Counted from the stretch's first letter, positions 37,121-46,452 are shown. The stretch is 64,000 nucleotides of DNA from Fimbriimonadaceae bacterium (GCA_023957775.1 JAMLGR010000016.1:1-64000), one strand, 5' to 3'. Notes: generated from the letters alone by a model not told the origin. Numbers and translations are program-made.

Positions 37121-37942
37121 TTATTCCCGGGTCAACCACCTGCGGAGGCCATTGCGCCAAAGCGTGGTCGTCGACGTGAAGACGGCATAGACGCGATCGG
37201 AAGCGACCCGCTCCGACGCACCATAGAGCGAGTCGGCGAACTTCGGCGTCGGGGCATACCAGATGTGCCCGTGGCCGACGATGCTGCCGGATCCGGCGTC
37301 GACGAGCTCGGCCTCGATCACCGGTTCACCGGGGATGAACTTCGGATTCAGGATGGCCTTCATGCCGCTGAACGTCATCGAGCCCGTTCCCGAGCCGATC
37401 TCAATCTGGGTGTCCGCGTCCTTGTAGATGCCGCCGATCGCCACGAGTTCAAGGCCGCCGACTCTGCGGAATCGCGCAGCGCTGTAGACAGTGCGCGAGG
37501 CTGTTCCTGGATGCATAGCCATCTCGAGGTAAGTGCCCTTCGAGTCGAAGGTGGCCCAGCCTGCGGCGCCAGCGTTCGCGGGGGGAAACGGCATTCGATG
37601 GAGGGCAGAGGTTTGCCCAAAGACCGACTTGTAGGAACCATCGTTAGCGGAGCTTGGCCACCAGTTTCTTGGGAAAACGTCGCTGTTTTCGCACCACGTC
37701 CAAAACTCGGTACCTGCAGGTGCCGTGCGATCGTAGCTCATCACCCCAACACGATCGCCACGGGCATAGAACATCGCTTGCCGATCAGTTGGAGATGGCT
37801 TGCTCGCGGCAGGGTCGGATTCGAATGTTGATTTCGCCTTCTTTCCCCTCGTTGCAACCGCGACCATGTTGCCATCAGTCCAGATGCCCGGCTCCAAGTA
37901 GACCGGGCCAACGAGGGCGGAAGCCAGAAACATTGCTAGCAT
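37121..37942 (-). CDS. Exported hypothetical protein
   Basis: A 273-aa protein with a probable short signal peptide (MLAMFLASALVGPVYL). The body is rich in Gly, Ser, Trp and aromatics (EFWTWCENSDVFPRNWWPSS), suggesting a beta-rich extracellular fold. No family assigned. Next to the membrane protein at 36419 on the same strand. Confidence 0.5.
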   Translation of the reverse strand: MLAMFLASALVGPVYLEPGIWTDGNMVAVATRGKKAKSTFESDPAASKPSPTDRQAMFYARGDRVGVMSYDRTAPAGTEFWTWCENSDVFPRNWWPSSANDGSYKSVFGQTSALHRMPFPPANAGAAGWATFDSKGTYLEMAMHPGTASRTVYSAARFRRVGGLELVAIGGIYKDADTQIEIGSGTGSMTFSGMKAILNPKFIPGEPVIEAELVDAGSGSIVGHGHIWYAPTPKFADSLYGASERVASDRVYAVFTSTTTLWRNGLRRWLTRE

Positions 37943-38080
37943 GAGTTGATTATATGACGGAAGGGCCTGCCATTTGAACGGGGCTGCTGCAGTGGGCGCA
38001 GACAGTTCTCAATCTCCTTCCATTCTGGGTCCTGGGCGCCACTCCCGCGATTTCGCCTGCGTGCCATCTATGTAAGTCCC

Positions 38081-38377
38081 CTATTGGCCCTTGGTTTGAT
38101 AGGCCTGCTCCAGTACGTCGAACGCGGCCCGGTGCGCAGCAGGTACTGCATGGGCATAGAGATTCGCCGTGTTCGCAATCAGAGAGTGTCCCAGGATCTC
38201 CTTGACCACGTTAAGCGGAACCCCGCGCGCGACAAGGTGGGGGCCGACCGTGTAGCGCAACTTGTGGAAGCTGATCTTCTTGGCGATCTTCGCCTTGGCC
38301 ACAAACGCCTTGAGGTTGGTGTTTACGGTCTTGGGATCCAGCGGACGGCCCTCTGAAGTCGTGAAGCAAAGGCCCAT
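38081..38377 (-). pseudogene. Tyrosine recombinase (phage integrase), degraded
   Basis: The C-terminal catalytic part is clear: SFHKLRYTVGPHLVARGVP (the HxxR box), then VKEILGHS and ANLYAHAV with the nucleophile Tyr. Upstream in frame the match continues for about 15 codons to a TGA. A further block (AAS.DDRL....YL.LTTGE) appears in another frame at about 38410-38500. The N-terminal domain and the first catalytic Arg region are lost, so the gene is inactive. Confidence 0.7.
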
Positions 38378-38804
38378 CTCATTGAATTCCTCGCCTTCGG
38401 TTGTCGATGCCAGGATGGGGTTCGCCGGTTGTCAGCCTGAGATATCCCTCTCCCTGCAGCAACCGATCGTCCGGCGAAGCGGCCAGTATCGTTTGGAACG
38501 CTTCCATGAGTTGCCAGGACGCCACCTTGCCAATCCGACTCCCGACTGCAGCTATCGATTCATAAGGAACTTCCACAGTGAGCAAACCTCCGCATTGCAG
38601 GCGACGATTATGCCCCACGACTCCCTGCGGGCAGAGGTTGTGCGCTTTTCCCGCCCGGTGCGGGTGGGTTGAAAATTGCGGAAGTGATCGCAAGGATTGC
38701 CATCGCATGTCGAATCCGCGCAACCTTGGGGTGGAACGGCTTGTCCTCGAGGCGGCAACCAGCGTCATGCCGCCACAGAGTACGGGCGCGTTGGGGAGAC
38801 GGAT
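38378..38804. other. Gap with integrase debris
   Basis: This stretch holds out-of-frame integrase remnants up to about 38520. The rest shows no open frame I can support on either strand and no repeat or hairpin of note. Confidence 0.5.
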
Positions 38805-39086
38805 ATGACACTCGAAGAACTGATCGACCTTGGCGATTTCGGCTCGGCCAGCAAGAATCGGGACGGAACGTACACGGTGGTCGTGTCGGTCGACGGCAAC
38901 GTGTTCGAAAGCAACGAGCGGTCCCTCGACCGTGCGCTCAAGGATGTCGTCCGATCCATCACGGTCCACGTCCACGAGCGCGACCGGGCGCTCGACAGGC
39001 TCCGCATGATCGCCGGGAAGGCGCCTCTGCTGCTGCCCGAACCCCCGTCCGCGCTTCCGATGCCCGAGAACGACGGCGAGAGGTGA
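38805..39086 (+). CDS. Small hypothetical protein
   Basis: A 93-aa protein from the ATG at 38805, preceded by ggggagac. The first 70 residues suggest a small alpha/beta domain (TYTVVVSVDGNVFESNERSL, then ALKDVVRSITVHVHERD) and the end is proline-rich. No family assigned. Confidence 0.5.
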   Translation: MTLEELIDLGDFGSASKNRDGTYTVVVSVDGNVFESNERSLDRALKDVVRSITVHVHERDRALDRLRMIAGKAPLLLPEPPSALPMPENDGER

Positions 39087-39251
39087 CGCCGGCTTGGGTC
39101 CCGCCCGGACCGATGTTCTGGCTGGGAACTAGGCCTCCTTTGCTGCCAGCCGCACTCTTTTTGCGCCATCGCCCCGAATTCGTGTTACGATGTCCGATGG
39201 AGGTGGCGGACAAATGGTCCCCCCTGCATGACAAAAGGAGTGACCCGATCC

Positions 39252-40691
39252 ATGCGAAACCGACGCGTCTTGGCCTTTGTTTTTGCGTGCGCCCCGTTTG
39301 GCTTCGTTCTCTTCGGACTTGTCCCGGAGGGAATCGGACAGGTGCCAGGGGATCAGCCGGTTCTGCGCGAGCATGTGAACCAGTCGGACATCGACCGGGG
39401 AAGACTGTCGCTCGCCCAACTGTTCGCGAAGGGGAAGTTCCTCTTCGAGGCGCGCTTCAACCGTCTGGACGGGTTCGGCCGACCTGCGGCGACCGGCAAT
39501 GGCGTGCCGACGAAGCGCACCCTCGGCTCGGCCCCGTTGATGAACCGGGTCTCGGGTCCTGACTCGAACTCGTGCTTCGGCTGCCATAACCTGCCCGAGT
39601 CCGGCGGGGGAGGGGACTTTGTTGCCAACGTGTTCGTGTTGGGCCAATTGGCGGACCCCGTGCTCGAGACGATCGACCCCCTTTTCAGCAACGAGCGCAA
39701 CACCCTCGGGATGCACGGTTCCGGCGCGATCGAGACCCTCGCGGTTGAGATGACACAGGAGTTGCACGCCCTGCGTGCCTCGGCGGCCCGTGAGGCGGCC
39801 GCCCAAGGGCACGACGTCGTTCGAGGACTGATCGCAAAGGGGGTGGATTTCGGCGAGATCCGAGCGCACGCGGACGGCTCGTTCGACACGTCGGGCGTCG
39901 AGGGCGTCGACCCAGATCTCATCATCAAGCCGTTCCACCAGAAAGGCGTCGTCAACTCCCTGAGGGTCTTCACCGTCAACGCGTACAACCACCACCACGG
40001 AATGGAGGCGGTGGAGCGATTCGGGACCGCCCAAACGGGGGAGGCGGACTTCGACGAGGACGGCGTGCCGAACGAACTGTCCGTCGGGGACATCACCGCC
40101 GCCACGATCTACCAGGCCGCCCTTTCCGTCCCGCGGCAGGTCCTTCCCCACGACCCCGCCGCGGTGCGAACGATCCGCCGAGGGGAACAGGCGTTCTCGC
40201 AGGTCGGATGCGGCGATTGCCATCGGCCCACGCTCGTCCTCGACCGACCCGTGTTTCACGAGCCCAATCCTTACAACCCGCCCGGCAACCTTCGCCCCGG
40301 CGACGTTCCTCGAGCCTTCGAGTTCGATCTGACCTTCCGCCAGGAACGAAGCCTCCTCGAAAGGCTGCCGAATGGCAAGGCGGCCGTGCACGCTTTCACC
40401 GACCTCAAGCGCCACAAGATCGCCGACGCCGAAGACCCGTTCTTCGCCAACGAGCGCGTCGTCCAAGGGGGGGTGCCGCTGGACGTCTTCCTGACGCGCA
40501 AGCTGTGGGATTGCGGCAGTTCGAGCCCCTTCGGGCATCGCGGCGATTGCACGACGGTCGGCGAGGCCATCCAGCATCACGCGGGAGAAGCGCGGGCCGT
40601 TCGAGAGCGCTTCTTCGCCCTCCCAAATCGGGACCAGGCCGCCGTGATCCAGTTCCTCCAATCCCTCCAAGTCGTGCCCGGTCCTCCCTAG
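39252..40691 (+). CDS. Di-heme oxidoreductase (DHOR family)
   Basis: A 479-aa exported c-type cytochrome with a signal peptide (VLAFVFACAPFGFVLFG). Two CxxCH heme sites are visible at Cys108 (CFGCH) and Cys320 (CGDCH). The sequence (FNRLDGFGRPAATGNG; LKRHKIADAEDPF) fits the di-heme 'thiol oxidoreductase' DHOR family related to MauG and CcpA. It probably reduces or oxidises small substrates in the periplasm. I chose the ATG at 39252 because aaaggag lies just upstream; an ATG at 39228 is less likely. Confidence 0.8.
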   Translation: MRNRRVLAFVFACAPFGFVLFGLVPEGIGQVPGDQPVLREHVNQSDIDRGRLSLAQLFAKGKFLFEARFNRLDGFGRPAATGNGVPTKRTLGSAPLMNRVSGPDSNSCFGCHNLPESGGGGDFVANVFVLGQLADPVLETIDPLFSNERNTLGMHGSGAIETLAVEMTQELHALRASAAREAAAQGHDVVRGLIAKGVDFGEIRAHADGSFDTSGVEGVDPDLIIKPFHQKGVVNSLRVFTVNAYNHHHGMEAVERFGTAQTGEADFDEDGVPNELSVGDITAATIYQAALSVPRQVLPHDPAAVRTIRRGEQAFSQVGCGDCHRPTLVLDRPVFHEPNPYNPPGNLRPGDVPRAFEFDLTFRQERSLLERLPNGKAAVHAFTDLKRHKIADAEDPFFANERVVQGGVPLDVFLTRKLWDCGSSSPFGHRGDCTTVGEAIQHHAGEARAVRERFFALPNRDQAAVIQFLQSLQVVPGPP

Positions 40692-40812
40692 GGCCAACGG
40701 TGGCCATGGGCGCGGACGCCGCCGCAGGGCGTTCGCGCGCCCTTTCGCGGTTTCGACTCGTCCCGACTAACGGGGTGGTCTGCGCGCTTGGTGCCGGGCT
40801 GAAACCGAGCCG

Positions 40813-41517
40813 ATGGGAGTCGTGGTGAATCAAAGATCTTGGATTGGGATGGCAAAGGTCGCGGCCGCCGTGGCCGTGGCCGTGTGCTTGGCCTCCTGCG
40901 GCGGGCGAGGCGATTCGGCAGCGTTGCCCTCGTCACTCACGACGCTGAGTTTCTCCGTCGACTGGGGGGAGCGGAGCCGGACCTTCGCCGGACCCGGCTC
41001 GGCCCAGTCGGTCGTGGTTCGAGTCGCCGCCGCCGGGTTGCCCGCGGGCGACGCCGTGGCGACCGCGAATCGGGACGCCAATCCGGCCGCGCACACGCAG
41101 ACGGTCTTCACCGGCCTCGTCTGCAAGTCCGGCGTGTTTCCGGTCTCGGCGATCTTCTATGCGGACCGGGACGGCGGCGGCGCGGTGGTCGGGCTCGCCT
41201 CGGGTCTCCTGACCGTGGACTCGGGCGGGGCTCTGCAGGGGACCCTCGCCACGCAGGGGACCATCGCCAGCGTCTCGGTCGGCGCGGGGCAATCCCTCGT
41301 CGTGGGCGAAACGAAGCAGTTGCTGTACTCGGCGCGCGGCGACACGGGAACGCTCATTGCGGTGAGTCCCGGCTCGGTGCTGTGGCACGCGAACAACTCC
41401 AACATCGCCTTCTTGAACGGCTACGCGAAGGGCGTCGTGGTTGGCAGCAGCCAGGTCACCGCGACGATCGATGGGCACCCCAGCGCGCCCGTCGCCGTGA
41501 ACGTCACCTGGTTCTGA
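40813..41517 (+). CDS. Lipoprotein with Ig-like domain
   Basis: A 234-aa protein with a lipobox (VCLASC) near residue 27 and a C-terminal Ig-like/Big_2 type domain (SVGAGQSLVVGETKQLL...GSSQVTATIDG). The middle is beta-rich with no named family. Located 121 bases after the di-heme protein; the two may be cotranscribed. Function unknown. Confidence 0.65.
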   Translation: MGVVVNQRSWIGMAKVAAAVAVAVCLASCGGRGDSAALPSSLTTLSFSVDWGERSRTFAGPGSAQSVVVRVAAAGLPAGDAVATANRDANPAAHTQTVFTGLVCKSGVFPVSAIFYADRDGGGAVVGLASGLLTVDSGGALQGTLATQGTIASVSVGAGQSLVVGETKQLLYSARGDTGTLIAVSPGSVLWHANNSNIAFLNGYAKGVVVGSSQVTATIDGHPSAPVAVNVTWF

Positions 41518-41545
41518 TCTCGCGCCGATTGGATACGATGGAAGG

Positions 41546-42784
41546 GTGAACGCTCCGCCCAGCACCCCCGTGTCGATCGACCAGGTCCGCGCCCGGTTTC
41601 CCGGCCTCCAAACGCCGTTCGCGTTCCTCGAGAACGCGGGCGGGTCGCAGCTTCCGGACTCCGTGATCGCGGCCATGGACGCCTACTTCCGGACGTCCTT
41701 CGTGCAGTTGGGCGCCGCGTACCCCGCCTCCGATCGGGCGACCGAAACTGTGGACGAGGCGCACCGGTTCATGACCGAGTTCGTGGGTGGCACGGGGATC
41801 GGGCACGCCATGCTCGGCCCGTCGACCAGCGCCCTCATGCAGATGCTCGCCCAAGCCTACGCCGATGTGCTCGCACCTGGCGACGAGGTCGTCGTCGCGG
41901 CCAACGGCCACGAGTCGAACGTGGGTCCGTGGGTGCGCCTCGAGCGGCGCGGGCTCGTTCCGCGGCTCTGGGGGCCCGATGCGACCACAGGCGAGTCCAC
42001 CCTGGAGGGTTTGGACCGCGTTCTGACGCCCAAGACGAAGATCGTGGCGCTGTGCCACGTGTCGAACCTCCTGGGCGGGATCCTCGATCTGGCCCCGATC
42101 GTGGAGCGAGCCCATGCGGTCGGCGCCCGCTTGGTCGTGGACGGCGTGGCGTACGCGCCGCATCGGGCGGTCGACGTGCGGGACCTCGGGGTGGATTGGT
42201 ACGGCTTTTCGAACTACAAGGTGTTCGGCCCGCACATGGCCACCTTGTTCGGAACCCACGAAGTTCTGGGGGAGATCGACGGGCCCAACCACTTCTTCGT
42301 GCCGCGCGACTCAGGGGTTGCCAAGTTCGAGCTGGGAGGGGTGAACCACGAAGGCTGCGCGGGACTCTTGGGGCTTCGCCCGTATCTCAATTTCCTGATC
42401 GGGAGGGACGCGGCGGCCGCCGTCGATCACGGGGCGGTCCGACAGGCCTACGCCGTGATGGCGGGTTTGGAAGGACCGCCGACCGCGCGGCTGGTCGAGT
42501 GGCTGCAGGCCCGTCGCGGCGTCCGCATCGTCGGCCCGAACCACGCCGGGCCGGATCGCGTGGCGACCGTGAGCTTCGTGCACGACACCCAACCGTCGTC
42601 CGAAATCGCGAAGGCCGTCAACCGGCAGGGCATCGGCATCCGCCACGGCCACATGTACTCCCACCGCCTGTGCCAGGCGCTCGGCCTCGATCTTGTCGAG
42701 GGCGTGGTGAGAGTGAGCATGGCCCACTACAACTCCGTGAAAGAGGTCGAGCGGCTGTTGGAGGTGCTGGAGCGGGTGACGTAA
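41546..42784 (+). CDS. Class V aminotransferase (cysteine desulfurase-like, TIGR01976 type)
   Basis: A 412-aa PLP enzyme. Typical blocks are FLENAGGSQLPDSVI, LGPSTSALMQML, HESNVGPWVRL, ALCHVSNLLGGILDL, VDGVAYAPHRAVDV and the PLP lysine in WYGFSNYKVFGPH. It lacks an IscS-like cysteine loop, so it is closer to the VC1184/TIGR01976 desulfurase-like proteins of unknown substrate. Start is GTG. Confidence 0.85.
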   Translation: MNAPPSTPVSIDQVRARFPGLQTPFAFLENAGGSQLPDSVIAAMDAYFRTSFVQLGAAYPASDRATETVDEAHRFMTEFVGGTGIGHAMLGPSTSALMQMLAQAYADVLAPGDEVVVAANGHESNVGPWVRLERRGLVPRLWGPDATTGESTLEGLDRVLTPKTKIVALCHVSNLLGGILDLAPIVERAHAVGARLVVDGVAYAPHRAVDVRDLGVDWYGFSNYKVFGPHMATLFGTHEVLGEIDGPNHFFVPRDSGVAKFELGGVNHEGCAGLLGLRPYLNFLIGRDAAAAVDHGAVRQAYAVMAGLEGPPTARLVEWLQARRGVRIVGPNHAGPDRVATVSFVHDTQPSSEIAKAVNRQGIGIRHGHMYSHRLCQALGLDLVEGVVRVSMAHYNSVKEVERLLEVLERVT

Positions 42785-42807
42785 GGGAGGTATCATAAGC
42801 CGCTTGT

Positions 42808-42884
42808 CGGGATGTGGCTCAGCTTGGTAGAGCGCTGCGTTCGGGACGCAGAGGTCGCTGGTTCGAATCCAGTCATCCCGACCA
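42808..42884 (+). tRNA. tRNA-Pro(CGG)
   Basis: Acceptor CGGGATG pairs with CATCCCG, anticodon stem CTGCG/CGCAG surrounds TTCGGGA (anticodon CGG), and CCA is encoded. Confidence 0.95.
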
Positions 42885-42900
42885 TCTTCCCCTCAGACTC

Positions 42901-43584
42901 TTGAACGTTCCGCCCTTCGTTCCCGAACCCATCGAGATTCCCGGCAACGTTGCCGAGGAGCGGTATCCCGTGATGCTCGGGTTCGTTCGGCGAGTGGCGA
43001 CGATGCATGTCGGCTCGGTGCTGCTCGTCTATGGCGTCGCGATCGCGCCTCTCGCCAGTCCCGGCCTGGGGGTTGCCGCCCTGATGCTTCTCGCGGCTCT
43101 CGCCACGCTGAGCCTGGTGCGCACGTTCACCAAACCTTCCGCCCTCGACCAGAAGATCTCGCTCGTTCTATTCCCTCTGGTTCTCCTCGCCCTCGGGTGG
43201 GTGGTCAAGGAGGCGCTCGCGGTGGGGTTCCCGGCGTGGTCGCCCCTGTTTGGGCTCGCGGCCGCCTGGCTCTTTGCGATGCTGTGCGGGCGGGACCTGA
43301 GCTTCGTCGGGCAGTTCGTGATCAGCGCCCTGGTCTCCTCCGTGGCTCTGGCCGTCGTCGCGACCCTACGCCATGTGCCCTCCCTCGTCTCGACCGAGGC
43401 GCTCGCCCTCAACTTCGGGATGCTCTTCTACTGGGTCTACGACCTCGCGTCCCTGCTCTCCCGCAGACGCCTGGGCGAGGAGGCCGCCGCGGTGGTGGAC
43501 CTCTACCGGGATATCCTGAACTTCATCACCTATCCCATCCGCACCGTGCGCCACTGGCGCGACTACCGCATCTGGCGCGTGTAA
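42901..43584 (+). CDS. Polytopic membrane protein, possibly Bax inhibitor-1-like
   Basis: A 227-aa inner-membrane protein with about six hydrophobic segments. The layout, and the end in which an amphipathic helix (VVDLYRDILNFITYPIRTV) follows the last membrane span, resemble BI-1/YccA proteins, but the match is weak. Start is a TTG at 42901, 17 bases after the tRNA; the open frame upstream runs through the tRNA and is not coding. Confidence 0.6.
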   Translation: MNVPPFVPEPIEIPGNVAEERYPVMLGFVRRVATMHVGSVLLVYGVAIAPLASPGLGVAALMLLAALATLSLVRTFTKPSALDQKISLVLFPLVLLALGWVVKEALAVGFPAWSPLFGLAAAWLFAMLCGRDLSFVGQFVISALVSSVALAVVATLRHVPSLVSTEALALNFGMLFYWVYDLASLLSRRRLGEEAAAVVDLYRDILNFITYPIRTVRHWRDYRIWRV

Positions 43585-43585
43585 A

Positions 43586-43622
43586 AACACGACAAACGAC
43601 CAACGACAAACGACCAACGAAG
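43586..43622. repeat. Heptanucleotide repeat (ACAAACG/ACCAACG)n
   Basis: Four heptamers of alternating ACAAACG and ACCAACG end directly at the start codon of the PII-like gene. The reverse complement follows the same gene. Confidence 0.85.
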
Positions 43623-43961
43623 ATGATTCGCATCACATGCACCATCCGCCCGCACCGCCTCGAGCAGGTGAAGTCCGCGATCGCCGCCCTGGGCGTCTCC
43701 GGCATGAACGTTGCGGACGTCCGCGGCACCGGCAACTCGCCGGAACGGTCGAACTGGTTCGCGGGCGAGGAGCACCTCGTGGCGCTTCCGCTGCGGGCGC
43801 GGGTCGAGGTCGTGGTGCCGGACGACCTCGCCGAGGCGGTCGTCGAAGCGGTCCTCGAGAACGCCCGCACCGGGGAGCCCGGCGACGGCAAGATCTTCCT
43901 CGAACGCGTCGAGGATGTCCTGCGCGTGCGGACGGGCGAGCGCGGGGACCCGGCACTTTAG
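43623..43961 (+). CDS. glnB: PII-like signalling protein
   Basis: A 112-aa GlnB/GlnK-type protein. C-terminal PII signatures are intact (TGEPGDGKIF, VLRVRTGE), and so are VVVPDD and the fold-defining strands. The T-loop is atypical: the position of Tyr51 (uridylylation) is His and that of Gln39 is Ser. It therefore probably binds ATP/ADP but lacks the usual covalent control and may sense 2-oxoglutarate differently. No amtB or glnA is adjacent. Inverted heptamer arrays flank the gene on both sides. Confidence 0.8.
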   Translation: MIRITCTIRPHRLEQVKSAIAALGVSGMNVADVRGTGNSPERSNWFAGEEHLVALPLRARVEVVVPDDLAEAVVEAVLENARTGEPGDGKIFLERVEDVLRVRTGERGDPAL

Positions 43962-43966
43962 AGTCG

Positions 43967-44003
43967 TTGGTCGTTGGTCGTTTGTCGTTTGTCGTGGCTT
44001 CGG
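43967..44003. repeat. Heptanucleotide repeat (GTTGGTC/GTTTGTC)n
   Basis: Four heptamers, the reverse complement of the array upstream of the PII-like gene. The two can pair across the gene. Confidence 0.85.
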
Positions 44004-44097
44004 TGCGAATGATTTGTCGGCGCCGTTCGTCATACTGTTGTTTTGAAGGATGTTGCAGGCAAACGTGCCTGCACCCCTGCACGCGAGGCGCACGATC

Positions 44098-45744
44098 ATG
44101 ATCTCTCAACTCATCGCTCTGGCAGTTCTCGGTCTCTCGGCCGCACCGACGCAAATCAACGTCAACGCCAACGACGGCGACGTTGTTTCCGGCGAGAAGA
44201 CGTTCCGGGTCACGGTCCAATCCGACAGCCCGGTCGTCCAGGTCGAGTTCTACGTCGGCGACGCGTTGCGGGAGAACGACACGAGCACCCCCTACGAGTT
44301 CAAGGTCGACACGCTCGGGTTCGACGACGGCGAGGTCAAAGTCGCGTTCGTCGCCCACACGCAAGAGGGCAACCCGGCTCGGAAGGCCCTGACCCTGCGC
44401 GTGGACAACGGACTTTCCAAAGGCGCGGATTTCCACGTCCAGAAGGCCCAGGATGCGCTCGCGGTCAGCAATTGGGACGAGGCCATCTTCGCGGCTCGCG
44501 TCGCGCTCAAGATCAAGGCGGACTACGAGCCTGCGCGGCTTGCCATGGCCCGGGCGTACATGGGCAAGGGCGTGCTCGACTCCGCGCAGCGCTACGCCGA
44601 AGACGTTCTGGCCGAGAAGCCCGACAACATCGAAGCGCTGGAAATGCTTTCGGTCATCAGCCTCCAGCAAGCGTTCAACACGTACAACCGCGGCGGGGAC
44701 CGGAACCAGACGATCACCACGATCCAAAACGCTCTGAAAGCGGCGGTGACGAACCGGCGGAAGTCGCTCGAAGCCTCTTTGGACAAATTGCAGCCCGTCA
44801 CGGATGCGAACCAGCTTCGCTATGCCGACATGGCGATCGAGGCGAGCCGCTACTCCGCGGCCATCAACGCGCTGTTGCCCACGCTTCGCAAGGACAACAC
44901 GGCGAACGCGATCGCCAACCGCGTGGCCTACGCCCAGCTCCGCGCCGGGCGTATCACGGACGCCCGCAGCACGCTGAACGACGTGGTGAAGTTCGGCGGC
45001 CTCGACGCCTACGGCTACGCGCTGATGGCCGTGGTAGAATCGCACCTCGGGAGCCCCACGGGCTCCGACGACATGATGCGCGAAGCGATCCTCTCCGATG
45101 CGGAGGACCTCGGCGTGCGCACCGCTCAGGCGTACATCGCGCTCCGCCGCAACAACGCGGGCGTGCTGTCCCGACTTGCTGCGGACCTGGCGCGCGACCA
45201 GGGCGGCAGCTCGATCGTCAACACGTATCTCTGCGCGCTCTCGTTCAAGCTCAACCGCTACGACGACAGCCGGAAGTACTTCGAGCGCGCGGTGCTCGCC
45301 GAGCCTACGAACTACGACGCCTACATCGAGCGCGCGAACAACGCGATGGCGATGTCCCAGTCCGCGAACCTGTCCGATACCGACAAGGGCCACGAGCTTC
45401 GCATGGCGCGCGTGCTCTTCGAGACCGCGCTTCTGTGCAAAGAGGATTCGTTCGAGGCCCTGACCGGCCTCGCGCTGGCCGCGATGCGGCAGGGCAAGAA
45501 CGATGAGGGCCTTCGCTTCGCTCGGGCTGCGACGGCTGCGGGTCCGCAGTACGCGGCCGGCTGGTTCACGCTCGCCGCGGCTCAGGCGGCCAACAACCAG
45601 GCCACGGAGGCGGCGGTCTCCACCCGCAAGGCGGGGACGCTCGACCAGCCGAACCTCGAGGGCAGGCAGGTCCCCAACGCGGACATGGCGTGGCGCTACT
45701 TCACGCAGATGGGGCGCACGCCGCTGATGGCCGCGCCGAAATAG
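44098..45744 (+). CDS. Exported TPR protein with N-terminal Ig-like domain
   Basis: A 548-aa protein with a signal peptide (MISQLIALAVLGLSAAP), an Ig-like/'Big'-type domain of about 90 residues (FRVTVQSDSPVVQVEFYVG), then TPR repeats for most of the length (WDEAIFAARVALKIKADYEPA; YDDSRKYFERAVLAEPTNYDA; NDEGLRFARAATAAGPQYAAG). It is probably periplasmic and mediates protein contacts. An upstream in-frame ATG at 44050 lacks a signal-like start. Confidence 0.8.
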   Translation: MISQLIALAVLGLSAAPTQINVNANDGDVVSGEKTFRVTVQSDSPVVQVEFYVGDALRENDTSTPYEFKVDTLGFDDGEVKVAFVAHTQEGNPARKALTLRVDNGLSKGADFHVQKAQDALAVSNWDEAIFAARVALKIKADYEPARLAMARAYMGKGVLDSAQRYAEDVLAEKPDNIEALEMLSVISLQQAFNTYNRGGDRNQTITTIQNALKAAVTNRRKSLEASLDKLQPVTDANQLRYADMAIEASRYSAAINALLPTLRKDNTANAIANRVAYAQLRAGRITDARSTLNDVVKFGGLDAYGYALMAVVESHLGSPTGSDDMMREAILSDAEDLGVRTAQAYIALRRNNAGVLSRLAADLARDQGGSSIVNTYLCALSFKLNRYDDSRKYFERAVLAEPTNYDAYIERANNAMAMSQSANLSDTDKGHELRMARVLFETALLCKEDSFEALTGLALAAMRQGKNDEGLRFARAATAAGPQYAAGWFTLAAAQAANNQATEAAVSTRKAGTLDQPNLEGRQVPNADMAWRYFTQMGRTPLMAAPK

Positions 45745-45757
45745 GAGTTCGCGGAGG

Positions 45758-46354
45758 CTATCGCTTGCGGCGACGTCTGGCGAGCACCAACGCACTGGCG
45801 GCAAGGGCCAGCGTCGCAGGTTCGGGGACGGGGGCAAGGGCGGTCTCGGCGACATAGGACTTCTGCGGTCCGCCAATGCCGTTGCTGATGTCGTTCCACG
45901 TCCCGTAGGGGTTGTTGAGCCCGTGCCCGAAGAACTGGAGCCAATTCTCGCTTCCACCGCTGTTGTTCGGTTCGCCGCCGGCCCAGTTGGTGTACGACCA
46001 CGTCTCGCCCGTCACCCAGGCCCAGTTCCCCTCGGTGATCTCGTACCCGCCGAGGTACGGGCCCTGGCTGTTGCCGGCGGCGTCGTTGCCCCAGTAGACA
46101 AGGTTGTTGGCCAGGTTGAAGACAAAGTCGTTCTCGGCGGCCGACGTGAGGGTCGCGAGATCCGAGCCTGCCGCCAGGCCCTGGGCCTGCGTGCGGGCCT
46201 CGGACCACGAGTTGTCGTTCCCTGCGATCAGGACCACCTGGTACCAGTGGTCGTTGCCGCCCACGCCGCTGCTCCACTGCACCCAACCCGCCTGCGACAT
46301 CGCTGCGGCCGCCATCACTCCGGCCAGCGCCATGGATTTCAATGGTCTTTTCAC
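45758..46354 (-). CDS. C-type lectin-like PEP-CTERM protein (copy 1)
   Basis: A 198-aa exported protein: signal peptide, C-type lectin-like domain (DHWYQVVLIA, SWSEARTQAQ, DLATLTSAAENDFV, WVTGETWSYTNWAGGEPNN, ENWLQFF, TWNDI) and PEP-CTERM tail (VPEPATLALAASALVLARRRRKR split at the usual PEP). The EPNN and WND motifs are those that bind calcium and sugar in CTLDs. The GTG at 46354 follows aaggag. Divergent from a SARP-like gene; two paralogues follow. Confidence 0.85.
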   Translation of the reverse strand: MKRPLKSMALAGVMAAAAMSQAGWVQWSSGVGGNDHWYQVVLIAGNDNSWSEARTQAQGLAAGSDLATLTSAAENDFVFNLANNLVYWGNDAAGNSQGPYLGGYEITEGNWAWVTGETWSYTNWAGGEPNNSGGSENWLQFFGHGLNNPYGTWNDISNGIGGPQKSYVAETALAPVPEPATLALAASALVLARRRRKR

Positions 46355-46452
46355 TTCAAGACTCCTTTCCCCCAGTGGAGGCACCGATAAGATAGGTGTT
46401 CATTGCGTGACAAGAGCGTGACACGGTGGCGAAAGCAGACGATACGGTAGAA

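Noticed and set aside
29416-38377. Integrated element with att sites at tRNA-Thr and next to the integrase
   Set aside because: No copy of the tRNA 3' end was found around 38 kb, so boundaries cannot be supported; kept only as a decayed mobile region.
42793-43008. Open frame on the minus strand (MVGMTGFEPATSASRTQ...)
   Set aside because: Antisense of tRNA-Pro(CGG), a common spurious annotation.
43633-45957. 774-aa open frame on the minus strand
   Set aside because: Shadow of the PII-like and TPR genes in GC-rich DNA; Arg/Val/Leu-rich with no domain, and it overlaps well-supported genes.
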